Shown: piece after piece, positions 1 through 12,805 of the stretch
How positions within the stretch are numbered: the first letter of the stretch is position 1
Layout of the letters: every line of letters starts with the position of its first letter
From: Archilochus colubris
Taxonomy: Eukaryota > Chordata > Aves > Apodiformes > Trochilidae
Direction: 5' to 3'
Assembly: GCA_023079485.1 (NCBI GenBank)
Contig: CM041092.1
Span: 5,022,627-5,086,626 of the forward strand
Length of the DNA stretch: 64,000 nt
Notes under the pieces: model-generated
The model's input: the letters and a program-made list of their open reading frames with translations, nothing else
Database searches by the model: none
What the model was told of the DNA's origin: nothing
Program-made: the position numbers and the translations under genes

Positions 1-39
1 CATCAGTAGCTGCCATTATTTAGATGAAGGAAAATTCGA

Positions 40-700
40 CCCTTCTCCAAAAGAAACTGAAGCTCATCCAGTTCCAACCTCCCTGCATGGGCAGGGACAC
101 CTCCCACCATCCAAGATGCTCCAAGCCCCATCCAACCTGGCCTTGGACACTGCCAGGGATGTGGCAGCCTCAGCTTCTCTGGGCAACCTGTGCCAGGGTC
201 TCACCACCCTCAAACTAAAGAATTTCTTCCTAATGTCCAACCTCAATCTCCTCTCTTCAAGTTTGAAACCATTGCCCCTTGTCCCCTCACTACACCCCCA
301 TGTCCAAAGCCCTCCCCCAGCTTTCCTGTAGCCCCTTCAGATATTGGAAGGTTGCTCTAAGGTCACCTCAGAGCCTCCTCTTCTCCAGGCTGAACAACCC
401 CAATCCCTCAGCCTGGCTTCCCAGGGAGCTGCTCCAGAGCCCTCTGAGCATTTCTGTGGCTTTTCTCTGGACACATTCCAGGAGCTCCATGCCCTTCTCG
501 TTCTGGGGACTCCAGAATTGGACACAGAGCTCCAGGTGGGGTCCCACAAGAGCAGAGGTGGAGAATCCCCTCCCTTGAGTCTCTGTCTGTGCTTCTCTGG
601 ATGCAGCCCAGGACCAGGTTGGTTTCTGGCAGCCAATGATGGCTCACGTTGAGCTCCTGGTCCAGCACCCACCAGTTGTCTGTGACTTGGGCTTCTTGGC
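40..700 (-). repeat. Old CR1 LINE fragment (3' part), minus strand
   Basis: The + strand reads as the reverse complement of an avian CR1 3' region. Recognisable pieces are the 'ccatccaacctggccttggacac' type phrase near 128, 'gggcaacctgtgccaggg' near 180, 'aatttcttcctaatgtccaacct' near 221 and 'gagcctcctcttctccaggctgaac' near 370. It continues through 'gaattggacacagagctccaggtgggg' near 515 to about 700. Open frames on both strands here are diverged CR1 or chance shadows. The edges are approximate, and the copy is much more diverged than those near 14.8, 32 and 39 kb. Confidence 0.85.
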
Positions 701-3700
701 TCAGATGGAAGAGAAGCTCAGAAATGCTGCTTTGACATAAAACATCCCTTTGAGTTACCTGGCAGCAATTAAGGACTGACCAACATGTTATACTATCATA
801 TAAAGGTATCCCAGCACTTTGGTATAGAAAAAAAAATGATCGTTTTGTGCTGATAGGCATTACAAAATAAAGGAAGTCATCTTCTAAATTTAAACAGGAT
901 TATTTTGTTATAAAGAGTGGATGTGAACCCTTAAATTTAGCTGCTGCTGAAAATGCTTTCCCAATTTAATTTTCAATGCCTGTTTTCTTCATGAAAAATT
1001 GAATTAGTCTGCAACTATTTTAAATCCTCCCCTCTTTAATTGCCTTTTTATTTTCAAAGTAATCATCTACTCGGGGGTTTCTAGTATACAGATTGTACTG
1101 AAATTCATGTACTTAATGACTTTTATTGAAAGTCACTAAATAAATAAAGGCTCAGTACTCAGCTTATGTAAGCTTTTCCACTAGGCTTGGTAATAAGGAG
1201 TAGCATGAAGAGAATTAAGAGCCATGTATAATGTAGCAAGTTTGTTTCACTGATTATTTATAAATACACTTGTGCACGTCTCTCCCCATGCTTGCAGAAG
1301 GAGATAGCAGTCACTAACATGGAAACAGCATAATTTTGCAGGCACATGTCCAGCAGAAATGGTCTTCCATCCTTTTATTTTTTTTTTAATATTATTTTTC
1401 AAGAAAAAAAAAGGTACTTTATAACTGAATTTCTTGTATTTGCCATCCAAACTCTTGCCATCATCAATTTTTTTAAAAATTAAGGGAGTACTTATCTCTG
1501 TGGAGAAAATGTGTGAAGTCTGAGTGTCCTCTAAGAAATTCCACTACTAAGTCAAGCAAAAAGGACATCTAATCCTAACTAGGGATATTCCAGAGTTGTA
1601 AAAGGCTTCCTACCTTTAGAGACCTCTTCCACTAAAAGATTTTTGTTACTCCTGCTGGTGATATAAGCTGCTATAGATTTCTTTGACCTCATGGCTAATG
1701 ACCTACCAGCAAGCAAACATGGTTCAGGAGAAGGGTTTGCTTCTTTTTCTTCATTCTGGGGAAGTCTGCAGAAAGTAAATGATTAATGAAACATTTTGTC
1801 CAATTTCAGATGCATATTTAATTGCTCCAGGTTACAATAATACTCTGCATTTAACATATTACTCCTTATGAATGTCTTAACTGGCATGCAAAATTTACAG
1901 CATGCTTGAAACAGTGTCCTGGAAGAAGCATTTACAGAGAAATAAAAGAATCTATCCTTCATTTTTCCAGATGATAAAGTACTTACCTTCTGATGTGTCA
2001 CTTTTGATAGGAGAACCCTGTAACTTAGGTCTCATAAAAATACTCTTAATGCTTTTTTGCAATATTTATTATGTATTTTATATATGGAATATAATTAAGA
2101 TGTATTAATTTTCATTACCTGTCTTTTAACAATATAATAATAGTGCAGTGATGTTAATATGAGACTTTTATACTGAATAATTTTATTTCTAAGAATTTTG
2201 ATATTTTAGAATAACCTAATCTTGCAAAAATTCATTGAAAAACAACAACAAAAAAAACCAACAAAAAAGAAAAAAGCTACAAAAATAAAGTAAGGCAATG
2301 CTTTTATTTATTAACTTCCTAACTTGGATGTAGGTGGCTCTGCTTACTGAGTCCTGTATAGCTGTAACATAATAGTTCTTTAATGAGAAAACAGGTAGGA
2401 TCTCTGCCAAACTTGGAATGAGCCAAGAGCAATTATAGTTACATCCACCTTCTGTGTCCCTACTTGGAAACAAAATGAAAATCTACACTGAGAGGAACTA
2501 AAATTTTGTTACATTTTGTGGAGAGAATATGTCAAATATATAAAATATATTGAGTTTGAGAGAAGCAACAAGGATCTCCACCAGACCTGTACATTTTTCA
2601 TTGTCTAAAGCCAAGCCTTTGGCACACTTGTGCTGTTCCCTTAGAAACTTTGGGAGAGGAAACTGGAGATGAAAAAAAAAAAAGGCATTTTTTCCTCCCT
2701 TTTCCTTTTTTCTCCTTCCAGAAGCCAAAGAAGATCCAGGTTACCTTCTGGTATACCAGAATGTAATAACCAAATGTTGAAATAATACATGAAGCCCTTG
2801 TGTAAATACCATGGCCATTCCTTATTTATTCTCAATAGCTAGAAATAGGGCTGATCTTTGTAGTACAGTTTAACCTCTAGAGCACATCACCTGGCTCACT
2901 GATTTTTGGAGTTACCCTTTGCAGCTGGGCCTCTAATAAGCTCAGGCTCTGGCATTCTCGAATAGGTACTGAGAATTTTTACATAATTTTTTATTAACTT
3001 ATTTATAAACCTTTTCTGGCCTAGAACATGAAGCTAAAAGGGTAAGATATGAGGCTGACTGTTATTTACACTATTCCCACTCATAAAGTGTGACAATGAC
3101 ATCTCCTGTGAAAATGCCAAGGATTTCTGCATCTTCTCTCTTGGATTTTCATTTTCCCATACATGCAAAGGTGCCCACAAATAAAACTGTTACCTAAGGA
3201 TAGAAACTATTCATGGCTGAAGATATTCCTCACTGGAGTGTGCTGCTTACCAGTTATTTGATTTATGGGATGAGCTAACAGAAGGATTTTATTTCAGGCT
3301 CAAGAAGCTTTGAAAAAAAGAGTGCTTTGAAAAAAAAAAGTAGTGAAAAAGCTACAGCTAGGGAACTCACAATGAAAAATAGCAAATGTTGTTGTCCTAA
3401 GGAAAATATCCAGTAAAAATTAAGCTTTCTTATGTATTTTTGTACCTGTGACAATATATGGGCAATAATGCTGTAGAGTATTGAGCCGTGGAGCTGCTAC
3501 TCTTGGTAGGTCAGCACTGACTTGCAACTACATGAAGCAATGAATGAAAAGCAATTCTTGTGCTTCTGTTTCTTTCAGACTTAGCCACACTGAATCAATT
3601 GCACATTGCCAAAGGCTAAAGTCTCATTAATTGGGTAAAATATAAGAAAAGCAATGAGGAAAGATGGGTCGTGGTAAAATGGCAAGAAATGTTACTGTGC

Positions 3701-6700
3701 TTTAGAGTTTTATTGCAGATTTCATGTTTTCAGCTGGTGATCAAAATAGATTTATTTCTTCCAGAGAAGTTACTGGCTGGGTGCAAGGTGCAAGGTGAGG
3801 TGGCAATGAAACAACAACCAGACAATTGTGCATCTCCTCCCAGCCAGCAGGAGAGGAGGGTGGAATCACAATGATTTTCTAGGCTTTGGGATTCAAATGT
3901 TTGTGGTTTCTGCCTTCTCTGAACACCCACGTTTCTGCCACGTGTGAGGCAAGACTCAGATTTCTGACACTCCCATAAATGAGCTGTTAAGAAAACCACT
4001 TGCAACAGGAGTTTGAGCATTGGCAATTGTGAGGCTGAGAGTTACCCAACTCTAGGTCCAATTTGTTGTGAATTGTGCACCTCCAATGGGGCAAACACCC
4101 CAGAAGCCAACTTTGAATCCAACCCTGCTTGCTGAAGGGAAAAATCTGAGCATTTTTTGAAATTTGAACATTTTGAACATATCTCTTTAGCTGGCAGATA
4201 CTGTAAATTATCCTTGTGAAAAAGGGCTTCATTTATTTCTTCCCCTGCCACCATTTAGAAGTACATATGTCTGTCTCCCAGGGGAAAAAAAAAAAAAAAA
4301 AAAGAAAATTTTGTTTCTCCAGTGTAATTTTTCCTTGCTACCTTTTAAAAATTCCTTTCTAAGGTCCTTTCTCTTATCCTCCACTGCATTTAGTTGTCCA
4401 TGTAAAAAGAGTTCAGTTGCTGAATGAAGTGTTGGGTTCTCTGGGATCTGTTATTCAATTCCTTTGTGTAATTGAGTCCAATTCCTTGGCTCAGCTTCCA
4501 GGATGGCACTGCCTTGTGAGCCTGAGCTTTCTGCCTGGCAGTTTTTTTGAGGATTTTATCTGTCAAGTGAAGTCGTATTCATGAAGAGAAGCAATTTCTG
4601 AAGTACTGCTTCCATGAAGAGGCATGAAATTGGACGTTGGAAAAAGCTATTATAGGTGTCTTTTATGATTCCAAAATGATTTAATTACGTTTTTCCACAT
4701 AAGTGAGAACTGAACACAGTAAATAGAGATGCTAGCTTTTACTTCTTCCTCCAACATCAGGAGAAGAAAAAAAAAATATTTTTTTTCCTTTCTGGGGTGT
4801 TCTGAAACTCCAAAACCCTTCCCACCTCTAGTGCACCATTATATCTGCAGCTCTGTGAGGCCACAGAACAAAGGCAGAGCCTTAGGTTGTCTTTTATCTC
4901 TCCAAAGTGCCATTCCACGAGTAGGACCAAGACATCTTGGTGTTCCATGTAAAGGGAATGTGACATTACAACTGCCAGGCTGAGTCTGCTGGAGGCACAA
5001 AGGAGATTAGCAGCTGAAGTGAGGTCCTATCAGTTGCTGCTATGTGAGTTTGGGAGAGGGATCCTGCTTTCTGGTGTTTTCCCTTGGATCTAAATCATCC
5101 TTGGAGCAGTGCAAGTGCTGCTCTTTAGATGGAGCTGTTCAGAGCTACCCCAGAGGTCTTTCTGAGACGTGGAGGTGATGGTGGTTTGGGTTCACAAAAC
5201 AAGGAGAAACGTTACTGGTGTGGATGAGCACCTATAATTTCAGAGCAATTAAAACACCAGTTAAAAACCCTCAGAGCAATATTCTGCTGTTTTATAAACT
5301 CTGATTAGTATAAAAAGGCAGCAGATGTGAATTTGGCAACAATGGTGTCAGTCATGAGTTTTCACTGATAAGATGTTAGAAGGTTTTAAAAGATTTTCAT
5401 TCTATTCCATGACTTCTCAATAAATAGTACCTCAAAACAAAAGTTTATAGGAAATTCTCATCAGAATTGCTTTCTGACTATAAGAAGCCTTAACAGGTAG
5501 TATGACTTTGGTACTATACAAAAGTATAACTTTTTGTATGTTATAACAAAGGAGATTTTTCTTAGTTCCTGTGTTAAATGATGCTGTACAACAAATTCAT
5601 ATGAACTTCGTGTTCCTTAATGTAGTTGGACTTTAACAATTGTTTTTAAGAGAGATCTGTATGAAGAAATCAGATTTTTAGTCACCTACAAGAGGCATTT
5701 TAGGCGAGCCATTAAACAGTGTTGATGCCATATTGTGAGCTGGCTTTCCATTAAATAGAGGTGGAAAACATAAAACTAGAGGAAAATTCACACTTCTTCC
5801 ACTTAAAAGTCCTTGTAGAGGAGTGTCCATCACTGGTGAACTTACAGTAATTATGTAGTGGGTGCCTGGTACAATAGAACACTGTGGGGCTTCCATTATT
5901 AATTAATTCCAGGGCACTGTGAGAGTCACTCAGTGGTTTTTAGTTGGAGGTTGCTGATTTACAAACCGACTTAAAAGTATTACTTCTGAGATGATTTCTT
6001 AAAATGCATTCCGTAGATGTTTGAACTTCCTGACGTGTGAGGGATCTGTGAGTGTTCAAATATATTTTTACAAACAAAACAAAGCCAAAGGGACAAAGCA
6101 TTATTGAGAAATGAATGCTGAAAAGATAGAGCTGGAGTATGTTGGAGCACATTAAAAAGTATCATCAGCAGAATGTGAAATAAGGCTGAGTGTATAAATA
6201 TGAGAGGGAACAAGGTCATGGAAATACTCGATAGTCAAAGTAAGTGGTATTTGAGAAGCTGAAGTGGAAGATACTATTTCATCAGACAGAAAGCTTATGA
6301 ATTATCTCTTCTAAAATGTATAACTTTACTTTTTTCAGACAGAAGTTTCTGTAATTTAATTAGGTTGGCCTCCCCCCAAAGCACATGAGGAGCACTTAGC
6401 CCATTTCGATGCCCAAACCTTCCAGTGCTTTCGGTTTTAAAAAATAACCAGTGCAAGGGCTGAGTGTGCCATATTAGTCCTGTCAGGGTGCTAATTCTCC
6501 TCCACAACTTCTTGCTGCTTTTTATATCCAAAAATTAAAGGTACAGAGTGTTACAACAGCCTATGTACAATAGCACAGAACAGCCTGATGTGGGAGTTTA
6601 CATTTGAGTGTCGATTATGAAATTTAAATCCCTTTATTCCATCACTGGGTATCTATAGCATGCATATCAAATTCCCTACTCTGACTTTGCTTTTTGTCAA

Positions 6701-7140
6701 ATTAAGATACGAGAGCTGACTCTATTTATTACCTAAGTAGATAGCTGACTATTGCAAAAGGCTCAAAAGAGCCATGCTGTATGCTTTGCCTGAAGAAATG
6801 GAGATTTACTGTGCAAGGATGAGCATCCTCCTGTGCCCTGACAGCTCTGTGCAGCTGTCACTGCTGGAGGCAACTTAGAAGAGACATGGAAGGAGAAGAC
6901 AGCAGCTTCAAGGGAGCAAACACTGCCCAATCTGCCTTCCCTTCTTGCCTGAAGAAGGGAGAGGAAGAGAAAACTCTACCCCAGCCCTCCATCTTGACTT
7001 TATTCTCTTCCCATTGCCACCCTCCCTCTGCAGATGGTATTTAATTGTGCCCCTTCCTTGTTGTGTGTTTCAGGCTGCTGCAGGGTGAAATGCTGGTAGG
7101 AGGTCTTAGCACCAAAGGGAGAGTCTGTAGGAACCACAGA
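701..7140. other. Intronic non-coding DNA, no gene seen
   Basis: AT-rich single-copy-looking sequence upstream of the first visible LRP1B exon. It contains short A or T runs (for example near 1378, 2260, 2670 and 3330) and no reading frame with recognisable domains. No LDLR-A motif (cysteine-rich with an SDE signature), which would be expected of the preceding LRP1B exons, was seen on either strand. No RNA gene was recognised. Confidence 0.6.
4285..4303 (+). repeat. A19 homopolymer run
   Basis: An uninterrupted run of 19 A residues after ccaggggg-like sequence. No LINE or SINE body is visible immediately upstream, so it looks like a slippage-grown run rather than a retroposon tail. Confidence 0.9.
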
Positions 7141-7340
7141 TTCCATGAGGCTGGGCGGGACCTCTGGAGGCCATCTAACTGATGAGCTTTCTGATGAAAG
7201 CAGGTTCAGGTTTCCCACAACCATGCCCATGTTGAGCTTTGAATATCAGCAAGGATGGAGGCTCCAGATCTTTTCTGAACTCCCCTTGGAAAGCTGCCTA
7301 AAATCCATCACCTCCTTTTTCTCTCCAAACATTCCTCAGG
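7141..7340 (-). repeat. Old CR1 fragment, minus strand
   Basis: The + strand follows the reverse-complement CR1 3' end: 'ggcgggacctctggaggccatct' near 7157, then 'gaaagcaggttcag', 'ttgagctttgaatat' and 'aaggatggaggctcca' in the expected order and spacing. It is heavily diverged with small deletions. The far edge fades near 7330-7340. Confidence 0.7.
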
Positions 7341-7705
7341 CACTGAGGTGCAGTTGGTTTCTAAGGCTGAGAAATCCGTGAGCATTTTATATACTTAGGT
7401 CCAGACTACTAAGGAGCCCAGGTCTGTCATTAACTGCCCGTTCTTCTCTATAGTTTATCCATTCAGCCAGTCTTTGTCAAACATTCACAAACTTAATCAG
7501 TGTTTTCACTTCTGGATGGCTAATGAACATTTTCAGGCTTCCTATCTCATTAGACACACTTAGTTTAATGTTGATTCTCTGTAACTCAGTGGACCTGCAT
7601 CAGTACGTGTGTAATACTGTGAGAACACCTAAAACTGTGAGATGATTTGTTTAAATTTCAACAAGCCTGTGTGCTCTTCTGCCATGAAGGATATCTTTTC
7701 TTTTG

Positions 7706-7743
7706 AATCTGGATCCTAGATCCAGATTAATAACCAGATTAAT
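7706..7743. repeat. Perfect 10-bp hairpin followed by a direct repeat
   Basis: Positions 7706-7715 and 7719-7728 are perfect inverted copies (aatctggatc / gatccagatt) around a 3-nt loop. The right arm also begins a short tandem in which 'ccagattaat' occurs at 7722-7731 and again at 7734-7743. Function is unknown and it may be chance. Confidence 0.8.
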
Positions 7744-9462
7744 GACTCTCTTCTCTTTAGCCATGAAATCATTAAACCCTCTTTAAATTCTCAGCTTCTC
7801 TTTGGCTTATGCTTTTGCTTGTATGTGGCAGCTGAGGTATAACTAAAACAGCAAAAGGTCAAAATAATGAGCCATTTGCACTAGTGAAACTAATATTTTA
7901 CTACATGCCTGCTACCTCCTGAGCTCATCTGTTCAAGTGTTTTGTGATGCTATGTCTGAAGAACACCACATAAAACAAATTGTTTTGAAGCTCAGCCAAA
8001 TATTGTAGGTCAAGATTTAGGCAGGAAGACATTTCAATAGTACAACCTTGAAAAATAAATTTATCCATGAATATGGTAGGGAGATACTGTTAGCAAATAT
8101 TTTGGAGATGGGTATACTCACATCTGGAAAGGAGTATTGACTAGGGTGTAGGCTTGGAAGATTTCATTTGCTTATTTAACCTTTATTCTTCCTGCAACAT
8201 TGCATCTTCCAGCTGAATTTATTAGGTTGCAGGAAGAAAAAAAGAGCAAAACAAAAGAAAAGCCAGCAGGAAAAAAAAAATGTATTTAAAAAAAAAACTT
8301 GTTAATTACATCCAACCAGAACTTACTCAGCAAAATGTGTCCATTTTCACTGAAAAATAATCACATTTAAACACTTCTGGTTTTGAGCAAGCTGCCAAGT
8401 ACATTATACAAGATATGTAATTTTCCTGTAATCATAAAGTAGACAAATATATGTTAATATCTACTTAAAATAATTCATTAAGTTGTTCAACTGATTGCCA
8501 GCACATAGTCTGTGGTGTGTAGAAAGATCTGGGAAAGGGCTGAGTTACGGTAGTCATAATTTGTGGTGTCCCATCCATGTGCCAACTTTTTCAGAAGTCT
8601 GAATATTTCAAGACCCTTCATATTTCAAGAAAAACTTTCTGCATCACTTGGTGTCATGGACCAAGATTTCCCAGTGTGGTGACACTTACTGGTGGAGTCG
8701 GGCTCTATCAGTATAGATAAAACAACAACTTTTTCTTATAAATTGTAACTAATGTGACAAAAACTGGTGCTCAGCATTTCCATGACAGTGTTGTCCTTAT
8801 AAAACTTGATTAGAAGGTGGGACCAAGGACTACCCAGGGGGGCCACAGGGATATTCACAGCTCATACCCATCCAGCATTCCCCAGTAGGATGGACCAGTC
8901 ATTATGTCTTATGTAAGGTGTTGTCCTGTTGATACTCACAGGAAAAAGGGAGGGGGGTTGGCTCAGAGGATGCTCATAAGAGTGTGGTCCTGTTGCCTGA
9001 TGATAGTAATGGCAAAGGATGAAAATGCAGTAATTTGTTACTAGGCTTCATCCAATAACTATTTTATTGAAGAAAAATCAGTTCTCAAGCATCATTTCTC
9101 TGCTTATGTCCTGGATATGTTACTGCAACACCCTGGCCTTAGGGAAAGATTTTGCACTCTGGGGTTTAAGCAAATGGGAGTTATCTACCAGCAGTTCAGA
9201 CGCATCTCTGTGAAGGAAAAGGATTGCAATTATACCCAGGGCTTACAAAGTGCTTTAACTTGCTACAGGCAGTTCAGGATGCAGGTTTTGCAGGTGTTGT
9301 TCTGGGTTATTGTTACCCAGAACTTTTTCTTTCAGACATCCTGCACTGCCCAGTGGGTCTCTGGGGCTAAGGCAGCTGGAGGCTTTCCTGCAGATTCCAC
9401 CTGGGAATGTTTGGGATTGAAGTCTTGAAGTTTATGAATCTGATCTTTGATTTCCATCCCCC
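7744..9462. other. Intronic non-coding DNA, no gene seen
   Basis: AT-rich sequence with A runs near 8270-8300. A 103-codon open frame at 9117-9428 shows no recognisable domain and no splice logic, and is treated as chance. Confidence 0.55.
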
Positions 9463-9486
9463 TTTTTTTTTTTTTTTTTTTTTTTT
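9463..9486 (+). repeat. T24 homopolymer run
   Basis: 24 consecutive T after a short C run, followed 50 bases later by a second T-rich stretch. On the minus strand this is a poly-A, but no retroposed gene body lies beside it. Confidence 0.9.
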
Positions 9487-10169
9487 GTTATGGGCCAAAT
9501 TGTGTGAAACAGATAATTCCATTTTAGGAGGTTTTCTTTTTTTTTTATGGTACGATAGTCAAAACTAATAAAATGACCAACAAAATGTAAGATAAAAACA
9601 TGCTGTATTATTTCAGCCCAGCAATTGAATTCCATCAATCAAGCTACCCTTTTTTGTCAGAGAAGCAAACCATGGAGCTTTATATTGCACATAAAACATC
9701 AACAATAACAAACAAAGAACTTCGGGTAGATTACATTAAAGAGCCTAATCTGTAAAAGAATTGTACTTCAAAAGCTCAGAAAATGAACTAGAAAAGGCTT
9801 GCAGCATATGTGTGATAAGAATAGTCTAGACATCAGGGTGTGAATATTGAATCACAAAATACCAAATGAATAACATGGTGATAAGATCAAGTAAATTCAT
9901 GAAAGACCAAACTGCCAACAAGAATACAAATATTTAAGAGAAATAAGAATATGCATGGAGTACAATTAGAAGGCTAGTTCAGTAAGAAGCTCCCCACGTT
10001 TTCCTTAGGGAATGTTCCAAAGACAAGGAAAAGATTAATCTTAGTACCTTAATGAAAAATTATGTTTTACCATGAGATCGTGTATTGCTCGAGGAATATA
10101 GTAGTGGAAGGAACTCCCTGGATCATGACCCCAGTTTCTGATATTTTAGGGGCATTTCCATATGCTGTA

Positions 10170-10540
10170 TTTAATTAATCTGTCACGATCCATGTCAAAA
10201 GCATTTATTTATTTTCTGTCCCTGCTGTTCCCATTCAAAGAGGAGTTCCAGAACCTGATTACGGTAATAGCTAAGAACCTTCTCATGTTCAGCCAGAATT
10301 TATTAATGGGCAATTTATACCCATTTGTACTTCTGCCAATAGCCCTTTAGCTTAAATTGTCTCCTTCCCCACTGTTGATCATCTGACATATTCATAGATG
10401 GCAGCTATAATTCCTCTTCATTTTCATCTCCTGGCACTAATCAACAGCACAACTTCCAGTCACCCCTCAGACTGCAGCTCTCAGTTCTCCTTTTATTCCT
10501 TGAGGCCGTTCTCTGACCCTGCTCAGATCTGAGTTTATCT
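10170..10540 (-). repeat. Very old CR1/L3-like LINE remnant, minus strand
   Basis: The + strand resembles the reverse complement of an ancient amniote CR1-related 3' region. Matching pieces in order are 'cattcaaagaggagttccagaacctgatta' near 10234, 'agctaagaaccttctcatgtt' near 10270, 'aatttattaatgggcaatttataccca' near 10298, and 'tagcttaaattgtctccttccccactgt' near 10348. The call is from memory of the family and is far more diverged than the other copies, so the family name is tentative. Confidence 0.55.
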
Positions 10541-12519
10541 GCCAGATGTGGCACCCACCACAAAACAGCTGCATCACAGAAGAAAAGACTCATGAGCAAC
10601 CTGGGCCTTGATTTCAACACTTTCTCTATGGGAAATACTTATCCCAGTGCTCTCAGGGGTGTATTTCTCTTTTTCCGAAGCACCTTTGCTCTGGTAGCTG
10701 ATAGTTGTTCTCTGATGGACTCTTTGACAAGAATTCTGTGTTGCTTTAAATAGTTAAGTCCTGAACTGACAGCAAAATTTCTGCTGTTATTCCCTAAGCA
10801 TCTTATATTGCACTGTGAAACTTCATCCGATTTCTTTTACTTACTTCAGCCCTGTATCGAGGATCATCAATGTCACCTGATAGGTAAATTTTAACTTTCA
10901 GATTACTGTGAAGCAATCTATGCTCTCCAGCATATATTGTCATTACAAAAAGAGCAGTAGAGGATTTATGTGTATTACAGATATGTTACAAAACATAACA
11001 GGGAACCCACTGTAGCCAAAAGGCCTTATTATCATCCAGGTGCCTCAGAAATAATGGCATCCATATGCACTTTTCTGGGTGGGAGTCTGCTCCTCTCTCA
11101 TCCTCCCAGGAAAGGCAAAGAAAAGAGAGTTACCTTTGTAAATACACTCGACAATCCCCCAAAGCCTAAAAAGTTTCCAGCATTAAGAAACTGCAAGCTG
11201 AACTGCTTGTCTTGCTGATGAGAACAGGTAAAACATGGAAGCTTTGAGAGCCTGGTGTGAACCTATTGTCAGCTTCATGTCAGCTCAGGAGGAACTGACA
11301 GAAAAGGGAGTCAGATCAATTGGTTAATCCTTTCATTAAAAAGCCATTCAGGAGATGAGAGTTCCTTATATCATTCATCTCGGATGAACTCTGATGAGCA
11401 GTGTATTTCTTTGAACACAGAAGAAAGAAATGAAGCCAGGATTTTATTACTATGAAGTCCTGTGGGTACAGTTTGTCCTGGAGCCTTACAGCTCCTCCAA
11501 GCCCTTGTCAAAGGGATATCACTTTAGGGGAGATGAGATCAGCAGTGTCTTTGGTTGACTGCTGTCCTATGGGACTGGATACCAGTGAGTTACAGGGATA
11601 TGAAAGTCAGGAAGCATGAGATTGACATGGGTGTCTTTGAGGAAACAGGGGGGCTTTTATGGCAGAGCTGGAGCACAACTTTAGGGAGGCTCATTCTTGT
11701 GGATGTAGGAAAGAAATAAATGCTGCCCTTCATGTCTCCTGTGGAAGAAAGAAAACACTGAACAAAATGACCTGTATCAGAGCTGGATGAATTGTCAGGG
11801 CTCCCTGAGCTTGGAGAAAATAGATCATCCTAAAGGCACTCACAACTACTTCTGCAGCCCTGTATTTCTACAAATCTCATGGCTTGCTCTGCAGCTCCGT
11901 GTTTAGAATTGTGGGTCTCCTTGTGGGTTATAAAGCTCTCTCCTGTTGCTTTCCCTCAGTGCAGCAGAAATACCATATTTTGACAAATTCAGAGGTTTCT
12001 GCAGCTGTAATAAAATAGGAAAGCTCAGTGAAACTCGTTCTTCACTGCCTGTGTGCTTTGTAAACCAATTCAGGTTGAGAAAGAGAAAGCAGAGTGGGCT
12101 CAGGGTTTTACTGTGACCTGAACACAAGGTAGAAGTACAAGAAGTGAGGGTCTCTGGACCTCATAAAATCCACCCTGGATTTTATGTCTTTAGATTTCCT
12201 ATCTGGAGCAATAAAAATATCAATGTGCACTGCTTCTGGTTTTTTTCTTTCCCTACTCTTCTCTTCCCAAGAAGCCAGTTAAAAATCTAACCAAATCATA
12301 TGTGTATACAGTATTTCCAAGCATGTCCTTCAGTACTTCAAACAGTTGCAGAGGCAAGTCCACTTTCTTCCAAAGGTAGTCAGGATCAGTTGCTTAAAAT
12401 AAAAGAAATAAAGCAGCTAGTGCAATAGAAAACACATTTCCTATCTTATTATTTATTTTTCTATTTGTCTATTTCTAAAGTGCATCTCATAATGCATTAA
12501 ATAACATCCTGTAACTCTG
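10541..12519. other. Intronic non-coding DNA, no gene seen
   Basis: No recognisable exon, RNA gene or repeat body. The 82-codon frame at 10970-11218 and the 74-codon minus-strand frame at 11903-12127 lack domain signatures or codon bias that would set them apart from background. Confidence 0.5.
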
Positions 12520-12524
12520 GAGAA

Positions 12525-12598
12525 GCCCTACACTGGTCAGGCAGTTGGTCCAGATGATCATTGTTGGTCCCTTCCAACTGGACTATTCTGCTCTGGAG
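12525..12598 (+). repeat. CR1 3' end fragment, plus strand
   Basis: Sequence near 12535-12595 reads 'ggtccagatgatcattgttggtcccttccaactggactattctg', the characteristic + orientation CR1 3' terminus, including the start of an ATTCTATG-like tail that has decayed. The upstream body is short or unrecognisable. Confidence 0.65.
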
Positions 12599-12805
12599 GT
12601 TTAGATTTGTCATTGGGGAAAAAATCTTCACCCACATGGTTGTCTGGCTGCCCATGGCAGTTTTGGAGTCACCATCCCTAGAGGGATTTAAAAGCCCTGC
12701 AGATGTGGTGCTGAGGGACATGGTTTAGTGGTGGACCTGGCAGTGCTGGGTTCATGTTTTGACTTCATGATCTGATCTCTTCTATTCTAATTTGTTAATG
12801 AACAA
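12599..12805 (+). repeat. Second CR1 3' region fragment, plus strand
   Basis: Directly after the previous CR1 terminus a second CR1-type sequence begins. It has a weak 'cttcacccacatggttgtctggctgcccatgg', then 'agagggatttaaaagccctgcagatgtggtgctgagggacatggtttagtggtggacctggcagtgctgggtt'-type phrases (12675-12755) that belong just inside a CR1 3' end. Edges are approximate. Confidence 0.65.

Noticed and set aside
408..860. 150-codon minus-strand open frame
   Set aside because: Its first two thirds overlap an old CR1 3' fragment and it does not follow the CR1 reading frame consistently; treated as a shadow of the repeat.
9117..9428. 103-codon plus-strand open frame
   Set aside because: No recognisable domain, no splice context and a composition like the surrounding intron; frames of this length are expected by chance.
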